Positions 35,931 through 46,246 of a stretch of 64,000 bases of DNA are shown piece after piece. This DNA comes from Rapana venosa. Lineage: Eukaryota; Mollusca; Gastropoda; Neogastropoda; Muricidae. Made by a program: the position numbers and the translations under genes. The notes under the pieces are model-generated. The model saw only the letters and a list, made by a program, of their open reading frames with translations. It was not told the origin of the DNA and did no database searches. The stretch spans positions 48,449,108-48,513,107 of the forward strand of contig CM054158.1 in the NCBI GenBank assembly GCA_028751875.1, written 5' to 3'. Every line of letters starts with the position of its first letter. Position 1 is the first letter of the stretch.

Positions 35931-36012
35931 CAACATCATCCCACAAACAAGAGTTCTCACACCTCATCTTCAATCTCCTCCCATTTCTCAACTCCCTCTG
36001 TCCTGTACTTAC

Positions 36013-36284
36013 ATAACAAGGGGTCGAACTCGACACCACAGGGTCACGCAGATCCGGAAACTGATTGACCACCAGCTCTGCAATGCGGTCATAGTCCTCA
36101 GAGGTCCACCAGTTCTTGAAGTTCAGAAAGAACTTGACAGTCTCGCGCACAATGGTGGTTTTCTCCGCCAACACATTGCCTGATGCACGTGCGGCTTGTA
36201 CCGTCTGGCCGTAGGTGGGGATGGGAAGGGGGAAGGGCAGGACGGTTGAGCGCACGGCCTGAAGCAGCTTGTGGGACGTACCTC
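36013..36284 (-). CDS. Gene 1 exon: start of module 1
   Basis: Acceptor cacatgtacag, donor gtaagtacag; 272 nt, entered in phase 1 from 37559-38428 and left in phase 0. After GGTSHKLLQAVRSTV it shows module 1: LPFPLPIPTYGQTVQAAR, TTIVRETVKFFLNFKNWW, DYDRIAELVVNQFPDLRDP and SSSTPCY at the donor. Comparison of the four copies gives the pattern LPxPLPVPxYS, then (I)IRETxxFFLxLKxWW(S/T)SxDYxRI and FPDLKDP. Confidence 0.9.
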
Positions 36285-37558
36285 CTGTACATGTGATAAT
36301 TACATACATAATCATACATGTATGTACATGCATCTCCCCAAAATCCAAATCTGACTACAGTCATGGTGGTCAAAAACTAATCACATTATATATAATACGT
36401 GATGCTGCATGTGAAAATCATGGATAAGGGTCAAAATTCAGAAAATGAGATTCAAGTGTAATCTCCAAGGGTCAAAATTCAGAAAATGAGATTCAAATGT
36501 AATCTAAACAGAAGAGATCATCCTGAACAAGACACAAAAAACAGATTTCAGTTATCTTTATTACTTTTTGAGATACACAAATTTGAGTCTCCAGGTAATC
36601 AGAGACCATGGCTAAAGGGGGGTTCACTTTATCAAGCATGCAGCACATAATTACATAATGCAAAATGTCACCATTGGTGAACTCAGAGCTCTAACCAAGG
36701 AATGAAAAAAATATATATACAATAAAAAATACACATGTATGCATGCAGCCACTGTAGGTGTAAACTTGTATGCATGCTTGCATGATATATAATGTATCCA
36801 TGGGTAAAAATGGTGGCAGCATTCTCTCTCACACACACACAACCACACAAACACACACACACACAGAGTCACACATACTGAGACACCTACCTCACGTTAA
36901 ATACTTTCTCAACTAAGACCAAACTGGTTGCTGATATAGTGATAAAATAATGGTGACTAGTACTGCATACACATCTTTTTCAGACAGGGAGCTTTCACAA
37001 AACCAGTTAGTTAGTTAATGCACAAAACTGAGCAACATCAGGCGTTCAGAGAGCAGAATCAGAGACAGTGCTTAATGGATAATGGCAAATTAGTTGCCCA
37101 AACAAAAATAATTACTGCTTTTTCTTTGCGTACTGGCATACAGCACAGCCAAACTTGGTGAAAAACTGATTCTTCCCAATCACACTGCTTCAAATCAAAG
37201 TCTTTCATGAACTTTGTAAGCCGCCAAAAGAGCTGCCTACAAAATTCTTGGGCAAGATAGATGGTTCTATCTTTTTTTTCACCTGCTGACAAAAGTTGCA
37301 AAGCAAGTAAGCCATTCCGTCTCACAGGCGCAAGAGATGTATACACTCTGCGAAAATCTATTTAAACTAAGTAAGTCTCTGCTTTCAATGATAATGATCT
37401 TAAAAGTGCTCAAAATCAAGTCAGAACATAACTTGCTTCACCAAGAACACACAGATCTAGAAAGGCACTTTGTTCTCACAGATTTGTGCATCAAACTCAC
37501 TAAACTCTGATGGATAAAGTTAAAATGGTACAAAAATACATATTATATCCATCCTTAC
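36285..37558 (-). other. Intron of gene 1, no exon seen
   Basis: A direct repeat (gggtcaaaattcagaaaatgagattcaa) occurs at about 36428 and 36471. 36590-36720 has traces of the ~110-bp dispersed repeat. CA runs lie near 36832-36864. The frame at 37059-37346 has no convincing splice sites. Confidence 0.5.
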
Positions 37559-38428
37559 CTGTCAGATCTGACTCGGCATTGGCAGCAGAAGTGACAGTAT
37601 CAGCAGCAGACAGCCCACCAGAGGAAGAGAATTCATCACTAACAGCAGCTGCAACAGCAGCGGAAGCAGCAGCAACGGCGGCAGCAGCAGCAGCAGCAGC
37701 AGCATTGGCTTTTTTCCCACTGGACTTCTTCCCTTTCTGGCTCCCTGATGACACTACAGTACCTCCTGAAGACGCGATGCTGCTGCCTGGCAAGGCAGAG
37801 TCCCCATAAGACAAAACACTGCCAGCCAAGGACAGGGCACCACTCCCCGACAACATGGTGCTGCTCCCCAACACGGCACTACTGCTTCCAGAAGACACCG
37901 CTCCGCTCAGTCTGTACGCCAGCGTTTTCGACAACTGAGCGTTCGTGTAGGCTTGAGTTGTTGTCACAACGTTTCTCCCCACATTCTCTGATGCCAAGGT
38001 GGTGATGACGCCGGAACTGTACACGCTCCCTGACGCCAGCAAGGCAGCAGTCTGAGGATCGGGCACAGAGAGCGAGGAGGTGATGGCGGCGGCAGCAGAG
38101 CTGCTCACCAGAGAGTTGACCACGCCTACACTGTTAACATGGGTACTGCCGTTGTTGTCAGGAGCAGCAGTGACCGGCAGCTGTGATCTGCTGGAGCTCA
38201 AAGCAGCCTCCTGGGTGGTGATGGCGCTGGTGCTTGGCAGGAAAGATGAGGATGCGGTGGTGGTAAGCAGCATGGTTGGTGTGACATGGTCAGCATTTGT
38301 GGAGGAGGCCTGACCACCATGGTCAGCAACAATGGACGAACCATCGATGCCCGTCCCTTGAGGAGCTCTGCTCCCTGAATGGGCCTCATCCAATTCTGCC
38401 AATGCAGCCATTATGAACTCATTCACAT
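37559..38428 (-). CDS. Gene 1 exon: Ser/Ala/Thr-rich N-terminal region
   Basis: Acceptor gatttcctttgcag, donor gtaaggatgg; 870 nt, phase 1 in and out, 290 codons open. It begins DVNEFIMAALAELDEAHSG, then a long low-complexity region rich in Ser, Ala, Gly, Val and Thr. A basic patch (KGKKSSGKKANA) runs straight into a poly-Ala tract coded by GCN repeats, then VSDEFSSSGGLSAADTV. No fold is recognised; such regions are common in large chromatin-associated proteins. An alternative acceptor 15 bp upstream (ttttgtgcag) would keep the frame. Confidence 0.8.
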
Positions 38429-38633
38429 CTGCAAAGGAAATCCTGCACAAAATTCCCCAAACAAAACAACATAATTAATATGATGACTTTCCAGTTTCCA
38501 TACACCGTCATTTTCTTGCTTTGCTTTTTTTCTTTTCTTTTTTTTTGCACTGGCGATTTGTCCTTTAAACTTTAAAATCATTTGTCAACTAACAAGACCA
38601 ATTCTTTGAGTTGAGCGGTTTGCATTACATATC

Positions 38634-38661
38634 ATATATATATATATATATATATATATAA
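38634..38661. repeat. (TA)n microsatellite
   Basis: About 13 TA units in the first intron of gene 1. Confidence 0.9.
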
Positions 38662-39066
38662 ACACTTATGATCCTGGTACTTTGCACTAGCCTCTAGCAA
38701 TCATCCCGTCTCCCACCCCCACCCTCTTGCTCTCCACACCCTCTTTCTTGGCATTCAGATAACACTCCAACCTCTTGCTCCTCTTTCATACTGTTGAAAA
38801 CTCTTGAATAATTAACCATACATTTACTTTTAAGTCTAATAGTAAAATTGAAGCACTTATTAAGCACCTGGAGGCATATGTCTGATTCTTAAGGACTTTT
38901 AACTTAAAGGCCTTAGAAATGGGGGAAGAAAACCTTCAAAGAATTCAAAATCTACAGGCAACTTAGCTCTGTAGAATCCAACAAGAGGATTAAGGACTGT
39001 ACGAATCCTGTATGTTCAAACTCACCTGGACAGGTGGGTTTTGTTTGTTTTGTTTTGTTGACTTAC

Positions 39067-39098
39067 CCCTCATTACTATACAATTCAAAACTGCTAGC
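39067..39098 (-). CDS. Gene 1 micro-exon with probable start codon
   Basis: A 32-nt segment between acceptor gttttttcag and donor gtaagtcaac. Its last seven bases ATGAGGG join the next exon as ATG AGG GAT GTG, giving MRDVNEFIMAALAEL in the frame needed by the following exon. No in-frame stop precedes the ATG within the micro-exon, so translation could also begin in an upstream exon, or downstream at the ATG of IMAALAEL. Splice signals and phase agree, but 32 nt is short and needs RNA evidence. Confidence 0.5.
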
Positions 39099-39365
39099 CT
39101 GAAAAAACAAAAACAAAACAAAAGGGACAGTTTTTCATTATTCCATCAACATCAGACAAATAAAATCAGGCTCTGCTGATACTGACAGTGCCAGCCAGTC
39201 TCTGGCTGAACCTATCAGCATCATCCCGAGACAGATTAAAGCAACAACACCACAATCCAAAACTACAAACAGTTCAGTTCACGCATCATTATAATTTATA
39301 TATAATAATATGACTGTATAAACTTGGGTCATACCACATTTATGATGACAATAACATCAGTGACA

Positions 39366-39756
39366 TGTGGATCGGTGGTCTAGAGGTAACGCGCCTGTAT
39401 AGGTGAAAAGTCCAGGTCGGAAGTGTGTGGTGGTTCGAATCCCATTTGGGCCCAAACCTTTTCCCCCATCCATTAGATGAGTGGTGGTCTGGGTGCTAGT
39501 CTTTCATATGAGACGATAAACTGAGGTCCTGTGTGTTACACAAAATTATTCAGCGCACGTAAAAGAACCCACGGCAACAAGAGAGTCGTTCCTGGCAAAA
39601 TTCTTTGAAAAAAGCCACTCTGATAGGGAAACAAATACAGTTGCAGACCAAAGAAAAAAAAGGGGGGGGGTAGCGCTGCTCTTGTGGCAACGTGCTCTCC
39701 CTGGGGAGAGCAGCCCAAATTTCACGCAGAGAAATCTCATGACTTAAAGTGGTAAA
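39366..39756 (+). mobile_element. SINE family D, independent copy
   Basis: Head gtggatcggtggtctagagg, B-box-like ggttcgaatccc, shared motif catatgagacgataaa, and 3' end ending aaagtggtaaa. It is outside the duplicated block, so family D is a true dispersed element. Confidence 0.75.
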
Positions 39757-40350
39757 AAGAAATAAATTTACCATCTCCTGGTCCCACACACATATACTAC
39801 ATGCAACAATACATTATATTGATTTCAGTTAGCGAGTTACAATAAACCACAATATAAACATGTTCACATGAAAGGGTAAAGGATGATGCACAATGCAGAT
39901 CTATACAAATGTACAAGTTTACAAGTCGTGTTCTAAAACATTTATTTATGAAATTTTTTTTTAAGATGTTTTAAAGTTTTAAAGTCACTGCCTGAATACA
40001 AGAGTCAAAAGGCTCGATTTTATAAGTTATTTCTGGGTCTTGGAAATGTTAGCAACTGGTTGTGTCTATTCTGGTTAATTTTGAAAGTTTTGGTAATCTT
40101 TGGAGGTGCATTTAGATTAACAACTTTTTGCATATAAACACATAGTCAAAAATAGGTAGAATATGACCGCCTCCCAAAAATAATTTTCAATAATTATTAT
40201 TTAGAAAGTGTTTTATTTTGGATAACTGATGTAGCCAGTAAGCAAGGCGCTTTCCTAGTGACATTATGTGATCAGTCCAAGCCATATTTTTGTCTATGGT
40301 GACACCTAACACTGTAGTAATGATTTTTTTTAAATTTATTTTATTTATTT

Positions 40351-40444
40351 ATTCTTTTATATCGAGGATAATGGAATAAGCACTTGTGTGCTTTTTTACA
40401 TCCAGTCCCCGTGTGTATTCAGTTTTGTCAATTTTGTCATCTGA
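40351..40444 (-). mobile_element. SINE family A, 3' fragment
   Basis: The 3' end only: attcttttatatcgagg to cattttgtcatctg on the plus strand. The head is missing. Confidence 0.8.
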
Positions 40445-42179
40445 ATTGATGAGTGCTGTAAAAAAAATTCTAAGACTACCTGCTTGGACAGTCAAAATTC
40501 ACAGTTGAAGCAGACCACACAAACCGCTGCTGGCAACACTGTGTTTTTAAAAAACAAACTGATGGATCAGCTGACTCCAAGGATTCAGTGGTTCCACATG
40601 CGCTGATGCAACTTTTCAAAAGATACATGGCACAAACTGCATAATCTGCAGGGGAAAACCTGGTGACAGCAAACACTTTGTCAAGATCTCCTGGGTGTGC
40701 TCCTGCTGAAAACAAACACAAATGAAAGACCAGACAAAAGCCTCTGTCTGCGCAGCCATTGACAGCATTCCCACAAGAGATGTAAGACTGGAAGAGATTT
40801 GAATGAAGCAATGCTCTGACAAAATCTGCAGCTAAGTCAGGAACTTTTGCAGATCAGATCACTGGCCTGAAGCAGCAAAAAGAGACATCAATCTGCGACA
40901 ATAAATTTACTTCTCAAGACTTGACAGTTCAGCAAAGTCTGTTGCTGTTCCAGAGACACCTGGTAATTCCAGCTGTGCATTTGTCTGAACTGAATGGACA
41001 ATCTCATCTCAAACTTATACTAGTGTTAGACTACCACTCCTCTTGGATAGAGACCAATGCACCTGAAGCAGACTAAATACAAGTACATCAGTAGGTGTCT
41101 ATTGTGTCAATGAACACTGCACATCCATCTTTCAAGATTTGGACGTCTGACAATGGTCCCTAAAATGGGCACCCTCCTGGCCGCTCAATCCCAAGCACTG
41201 AAGCAGTCAGATCATGAGCACAGCACTAACCACAAGACAAGCTAAGCTGCCCCCCACCCCCATCCCTTGTTTATGTTTTGATCAAGCTAACCCTTCAATT
41301 TTCAAGTCAATTAAGTCAGTTCTGAACAGTATGAAAAATCCACATGTTTATAAACGTGTATGCTTCTGGGATGGAAAAGGGGATGTGGAGTAACCTCCCT
41401 TGCATTGAACCTTCACGAAGTAGTAGTATCTTATAAATTAATTTACGTTATTACATTTCTAGATCACAAAGATGGTGAATAAAAAACCGGTCGTTATCAT
41501 CATCTCGTCTGCTTCTGATGATTGATATTGGCACTGAAAACCATACTATAACAAGTTTGCACACTGTATTAAAACGAAAACATTGACGGCCATGTTGGAT
41601 ATAAGATACAGTTCAGTTAGGTTCAGTTTACGGGTTTGATGGTTTCATACAGCCTACTAAGTTAACTTTTGGTAAAATTTTATAAGTCTTTTTTTAAATT
41701 AATATAATAATTTTACTGCTTTTTTGGAGTCCATAACCAATGAAAGAATCTAAATTTAAGCACTAAAAAGTCCTTTCAGAAGTTCCACAAAAGTACAGTC
41801 TTCGGACTCTTCCGTCAATTGATTCACTTCAAAATTATCAAACTAATCGAGGCTTTTAACACCCGATTTTGTAACTAATCGCTTCTGTCAACAACTACAT
41901 GTCAAAATCGCCAAACAGAATAAAGACAACAATACAAAGCACGATTAACAACAATCGATCTAATAAAACAAAAATCGTTAGACTTCTGTGTTGCAACTCA
42001 ATGCACTTTTCAGTGTTCCAGCTTGTGGTTTCTCCGGCTTGCTGAGAAAGCTCCGCTTTATTACTCAAACAAAAGAATTACCAACCATATGCTTCAGTTA
42101 CATTGATCCAGTGATATCAGCTTGAATCGTCAGCAGTGGATATCGCATCAGAAAAGTCAACTGTTTACTTGTGCTGGAT

Positions 42180-42440
42180 AAAAATGTCACAAATTGTGCA
42201 CAGAACACCCGACACACAATGGCGACACGGACTGGGAGCACATCTCGCGTGTGCGTGTAAGAGGTCTTCGTTGATTGGATAGAAAACGCGCCTAATGTAA
42301 TATGCCACCAATCAGAGAACGCTGTTCTACAGCGTAACACGCTTTACAAAGCACACAACAGAGGCGGCAGAGCCGCAGTAGCTCATGGGACGACGGAAGG
42401 TCACAGACGAATATTGTAAACAAATAATTAACCTTGCTGG
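42180..42440 (-). promoter_or_regulatory. Putative promoter and 5' UTR region of gene 1
   Basis: A local rise in CpG in an AT-rich neighbourhood, with a CCAAT box for the minus strand (CCAATCAACG near 42271-42280) and one on the plus strand (ccaatcag near 42308). It lies upstream of the first coding exon in the right direction. No TATA box or exact start site can be named, and the region might drive transcription both ways. Confidence 0.3.
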
Positions 42441-43227
42441 CTTCCGGTGTGGTTTTATTTTTAGGCTAAACATTGATTGCATCGACCTTTCTTTTCCATA
42501 ACTGCTTATTTTGTAAATGGAATATGAGAAAGTACGTTTGTTTGTTCTTTGTTGCTGGAGAGACCCCAGATGAGATCGAGAGTTTATCCCCCATCCCTCG
42601 ACTTTTTTCAGAAACTTGTTTAGCCTATTTTTAGATACCTTTTCTGGTTTCCGTCTGCCTTCGCCTATAGCCGAAGCCTAAATCTTTAATTATCGAAAAT
42701 AGGTGTGCGGGTTAGGTCATTTAGTTCGGAAATGTTCTTTTGTTTGTAGAGCTTGTTTTGCTTTTTCTTTCCTCACTTATGGTGCTTGTTTTGCTCGAGT
42801 CTTTATTGTTGCGTGCGCGCGCACACACTCAAGCACTCTCCCTCTAGGCCTACATGGTAATGATGACCTCAAGTTGCAAACAGTGGAAGATGAAGTTCAT
42901 TTTGCCTGTGCTGTCCAATATTAGAAGATGTTAGAATTACATTCCGGTAAAATATAGTAGACAGCCTTATTTATTTATATTCTGTTTACTCATGGCATCT
43001 AGTCACCCTGAGATTGTGGGCAGCCTTGCTTTATATTTGTGTAAAGCCTTTAGAATAAGAGATTATATCATGGTTCCTTAAGTCATATCCTTTGTAACTG
43101 ATTTTTGTTGTGGTTATACAATAACATGTGGGGTTTTTTGCTTTTCCTTATTTTTCTCACTAAAATTGTAAGCAGTTCAGCAACCCCCTTCATGTATGCC
43201 TTTTGTGAATAAATCTTTTGAGTTGGA

Positions 43228-43229
<2 letters not shown>

Positions 43230-43290
<61 letters not shown>

Positions 43291-43406
43291 TTTACATTTA
43301 ACTGAAACTAACATTAGCTGAGATTATTAAGGAAAGTCTCTTCTCAGGGGCAAGGACCAGATGTAAAAAGTATATCAATAAACCCTTGGGAATAAAGATT
43401 ATCAAT

Positions 43407-43464
<58 letters not shown>

Positions 43465-43556
43465 GACCACACACACACACACACACACACACTTTTACAT
43501 TTAACTGAAACTATTAGCTGAGATTATTTTCTGTTACTCTTGGGAATAAAGATTAT

Positions 43557-43592
<36 letters not shown>
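43230..43592. repeat. (CT)n and (CA)n microsatellites in a duplicated context
   Basis: (CT)n at 43230-43286, (CT)n/(CA)n at 43411-43490 and (CT)n at 43560-43590. The intervening text acttttacatttaactgaaa...ttagctgagatta is repeated, as is gggaataaagattatcaat. Confidence 0.9.
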
Positions 43593-43594
<2 letters not shown>

Positions 43595-44183
43595 ACACAC
43601 AGTTTACATAAATATACACACAGATTATGGGGTAGCTAAGTGGTCAGAGCACCAGCTCATCTTATGCCTAAAGTTTCGTAACTTGAGTGTGGTCACCTCA
43701 CAGATGGTTACCTTGGCTTCAGCATAGTCACTCATTTGGCTCAGGGGTAAATAATGAAATGTGCCTTCAGTTCATCTTTAGGGACAGGGAAGATAAAGCA
43801 GCAAAGGAGAGGAGATGATTCCACCTTCATTCACCTTGGAGAAACTGAGATCTCAGAGACCACGTTCTCCAACAACCGTATAGGCTGAGGATGAGATTAA
43901 TTCTATGTCCTAGCAGAGATTTCCAATTTAGGGACTGATTATGTCTGTTATTTGTTTTAGAGAGATTCAAACTTTTTTTTCCCCCACTTTCTCTTACCTG
44001 TATCTGACGAAGCAACGCATTTTTGCTCATATCACAAATGACAGTAGTTGCTGTTTGAGCATTCAACAAAGAAGCTTGATTTACAGACATATTTTCTCCC
44101 TTTTTTTGTTGTTGTTCCATGTTTGTTTATTAAAATGTTTGCTAATCGGAGATAACTGAATTCAGTTCTCTGTTTTCCCTCTT

Positions 44184-44530
44184 ATGGATGCCAGGGGCCT
44201 ACCAATGTAATTTAAATAGCATCCCCACATTCTGGAGATAATGTGCTAGAAATTTCCTCTTTTTCATCACTCTGTTTCTGCCTTTTTCCTTTTCTTCCTG
44301 TCAGCTCCTTCTTGTCTATTTTCTACCTTCTTCTGCCATTTTCCTTTTCTTCCTGTCACCTCCTTCTTGTCTATTTTCTACCTTCTTGGTCCTTTCTCCT
44401 GCCCTTTTTTCCAGAAAGACTTAAGAGGTAACAATTCTCTCTTTATGCTAAAGTCATATGCGCTGGGCCCAACTTGTCAGGTGCTTAATGGCAGCACTAC
44501 ACATTTTCGCTCATAGGACAGAGAACAATA
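44184..44530 (+). repeat. ~340-bp dispersed repeat
   Basis: Shares agcatccccacattctgga, gctagaaatttcctctt, the cttcctgtca(c)ctccttctt block and cttgtcaggtgcttaatgg with 59455-59775. No coding or tRNA head seen; nature unknown. Confidence 0.7.
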
Positions 44531-44689
44531 GTTGCTGAGCATTTGACAAGAAGTTCTCTGGTTTTTGTAAAATCTTGTGGTGTTAATGTTACCCTGGATT
44601 CTAATTTCTCTTTGAAACAGTGCATCTCTGCCGTTGCTAATTCTAGGTTCTTATTCGTAATAACTCTCCACAACAGTTGTCCATGTTTC

Positions 44690-44830
44690 CTAGACCTAGC
44701 AAAACCTGGGCTGCCTGTGTTGCAGATGATCTTAGAGAGAGGGGCATAAATAAGGAGGAAGTTCAAAACAGAGAGAGGTGGAGAAGGCTCATCAATGTCA
44801 AACCTCCCCTGGGAGAAACATGACGAAAAA
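44690..44830 (+). mobile_element. 3' fragment of a non-LTR retrotransposon
   Basis: Matches 51978-52110: gacctagcaaaacctgggct through aaacctcccctgggagaaac and a tail atgacgaaaaaggaaga. Only the 3' end is present. Confidence 0.7.
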
Positions 44831-45696
44831 GGAAGAAGGACGGTTGTCCATGTTCCCATCAAAGCTCAAGCTGAGGAACCAAAACAAATAATCCATGTTT
44901 AACCCGCTTAGCAGCAAACGCTGCAGAAGCCTCACATATTTGTGGGTGGAGGGGGGGGGGGGGATTCTGTTCCTCAGCTAGAGCTTCCAAGGTTCACCAG
45001 CGACGAGATTTTTGTGTATGCAACTATTTTATTTTTTCTCCACCCACCATTTAGGTAGCCGCATTCTTACTACAGGGATGGTGTCTAAACATGACACCTG
45101 TGTGCATGCATTTTTTTCACATTATATCTTTCATTACGATCAGCGCAAAATAAGCCCCACTCAAGTTCAGGTTGAAATGAGAATCAAACCACAACTTATC
45201 ACTGGAAAGTGGGCGAGTTACCGTTAAACCATTGATTCACGTATTGTAAGTCACGGAAATGTTTATTTCTGGCTAGTACCTATGGATCTGGTTGTGATCA
45301 CCTGCCTTGTCGGTTTGCATCAATTTTGTGGTGTGTGTGTGTATGCATGTAACATCATAACTATTTGTTTTGTGTGTGTCTGTGGGCATGTGTTACTGTG
45401 TGCGTGCAGGGTGTGTAATGCTCATGTGTAGGTGCATGTGTGTGTGCACATGCGTACAAGTTGTGCACACGTTAGTATCTTTGTGTGTACAGGTCAGTGA
45501 ATGTGTGTTGTGAGTGTATCGTGTTTATGTGTGTGTTTCTATGTTTTTATCCCTTCCTGCTCCCTATTCCTACCACCACTATTGAGGGCTTCATACTGAA
45601 GGGGATTTTTGTGGTGGATGTTATTTTGGGGAACCATTTTCCATATGATGGTTGTCCACATTTATCCCCGAAAACTATTCAATTATATATCTTACG

Positions 45697-46020
45697 AAGG
45701 TGGAAGGATGGTCAAGACATTTACCCGACTAACACGTAAGCCATAAGGGTCTGGGTTTGATTCTCAGCCTTGCCCTTTCTTCCTAGTTTGACACGAAAAT
45801 CAAACTGAACATAAATTATCAAAATCCTTCAGATGAGACTCTAAACCAAATCCCCATGTGTGAATGCACACAGAACATCTTGAGCACACATTAAATACCA
45901 CCATCCAGAAGAGAAAGCCATTTTGAACCAATAGCAAGGGATGTTTGGTGGGTTTTTTAAACAGCATGCACACAGGCATCATGATTAGACACGCATCTCC
46001 AAAGTCAGAATACTGCTACC
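45697..46020 (+). mobile_element. SINE, family A body with alternative head (A2), diverged
   Basis: Head gaaggtggaaggatggtcaa with B-box-like gggtttgattctc, then ccttcagatgagactctaaa and gaatgcacacagaacatctt. It ends just before the G run. Confidence 0.65.
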
Positions 46021-46030
46021 TAAATGGTGT

Positions 46031-46089
<59 letters not shown>
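46031..46089. repeat. Poly(G) run of 59 bases
   Basis: An uninterrupted G homopolymer; the real length is uncertain because such runs are poorly resolved. It lies about 150 bp past the probable YIPF3 poly(A) signal. Confidence 0.95.
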
Positions 46090-46090
<1 letters not shown>

Positions 46091-46240
46091 AACAGTCGTA
46101 CAAAAATCTCTCCATTGGTGACCCTTGGAACAGTAGGAAAAAAGAAGAAATAAAATACACACACACACCATAGAAGCAAAACGGAATAAAAAATATGCAT
46201 AGAAAGAAAACAAAAACACCTCAAATGTTCTCCCAATAGC

Positions 46241-46246
46241 TTTATT
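46241..46246 (-). terminator. Candidate poly(A) signal AATAAA for YIPF3
   Basis: tttatt on the plus strand reads AATAAA on the minus strand (tgtcaataaagct). It is the most convincing signal between the YIPF3 stop codon and the next promoter and would give a 3' UTR of about 3.7 kb. Other AT-rich sites closer to the stop cannot be excluded. Confidence 0.4.

Larger units (their letters stand above)
39099..42180 (-). other. Probable first intron of gene 1
   Basis: Contains SINE family D (39366-39756), a family A tail (40351-40444) and otherwise unique AT-rich sequence. A possible non-coding or alternative exon at 40473-40707 has an acceptor (gtttgttttcag) and a weak donor (caggtagtc), but no phase match could be shown. 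Confidence 0.4.
42441..46230. other. Intergenic region between gene 1 promoter and YIPF3 3' end
   Basis: No coding exon is supported. It holds CT/CA microsatellites (43230-43600), a ~340-bp dispersed repeat (44184-44530), a LINE tail (44690-44830), the ~110-bp repeat (44965-45110), a diverged A2-headed SINE (45697-46020) and a 59-base G run. Confidence 0.6.

Noticed and set aside
40473..40811. Minus-strand frame with a fair acceptor (GDLDKVFAVTRFSPADY...)
   Set aside because: The donor is weak, no phase match to the 39067-39098 exon could be shown, and it touches a SINE fragment; kept only as a possible UTR exon.
42098..42340. 80-codon minus-strand frame in the putative promoter
   Set aside because: No family resemblance or splice support; it overlaps CCAAT boxes and probably lies in or before the 5' UTR.
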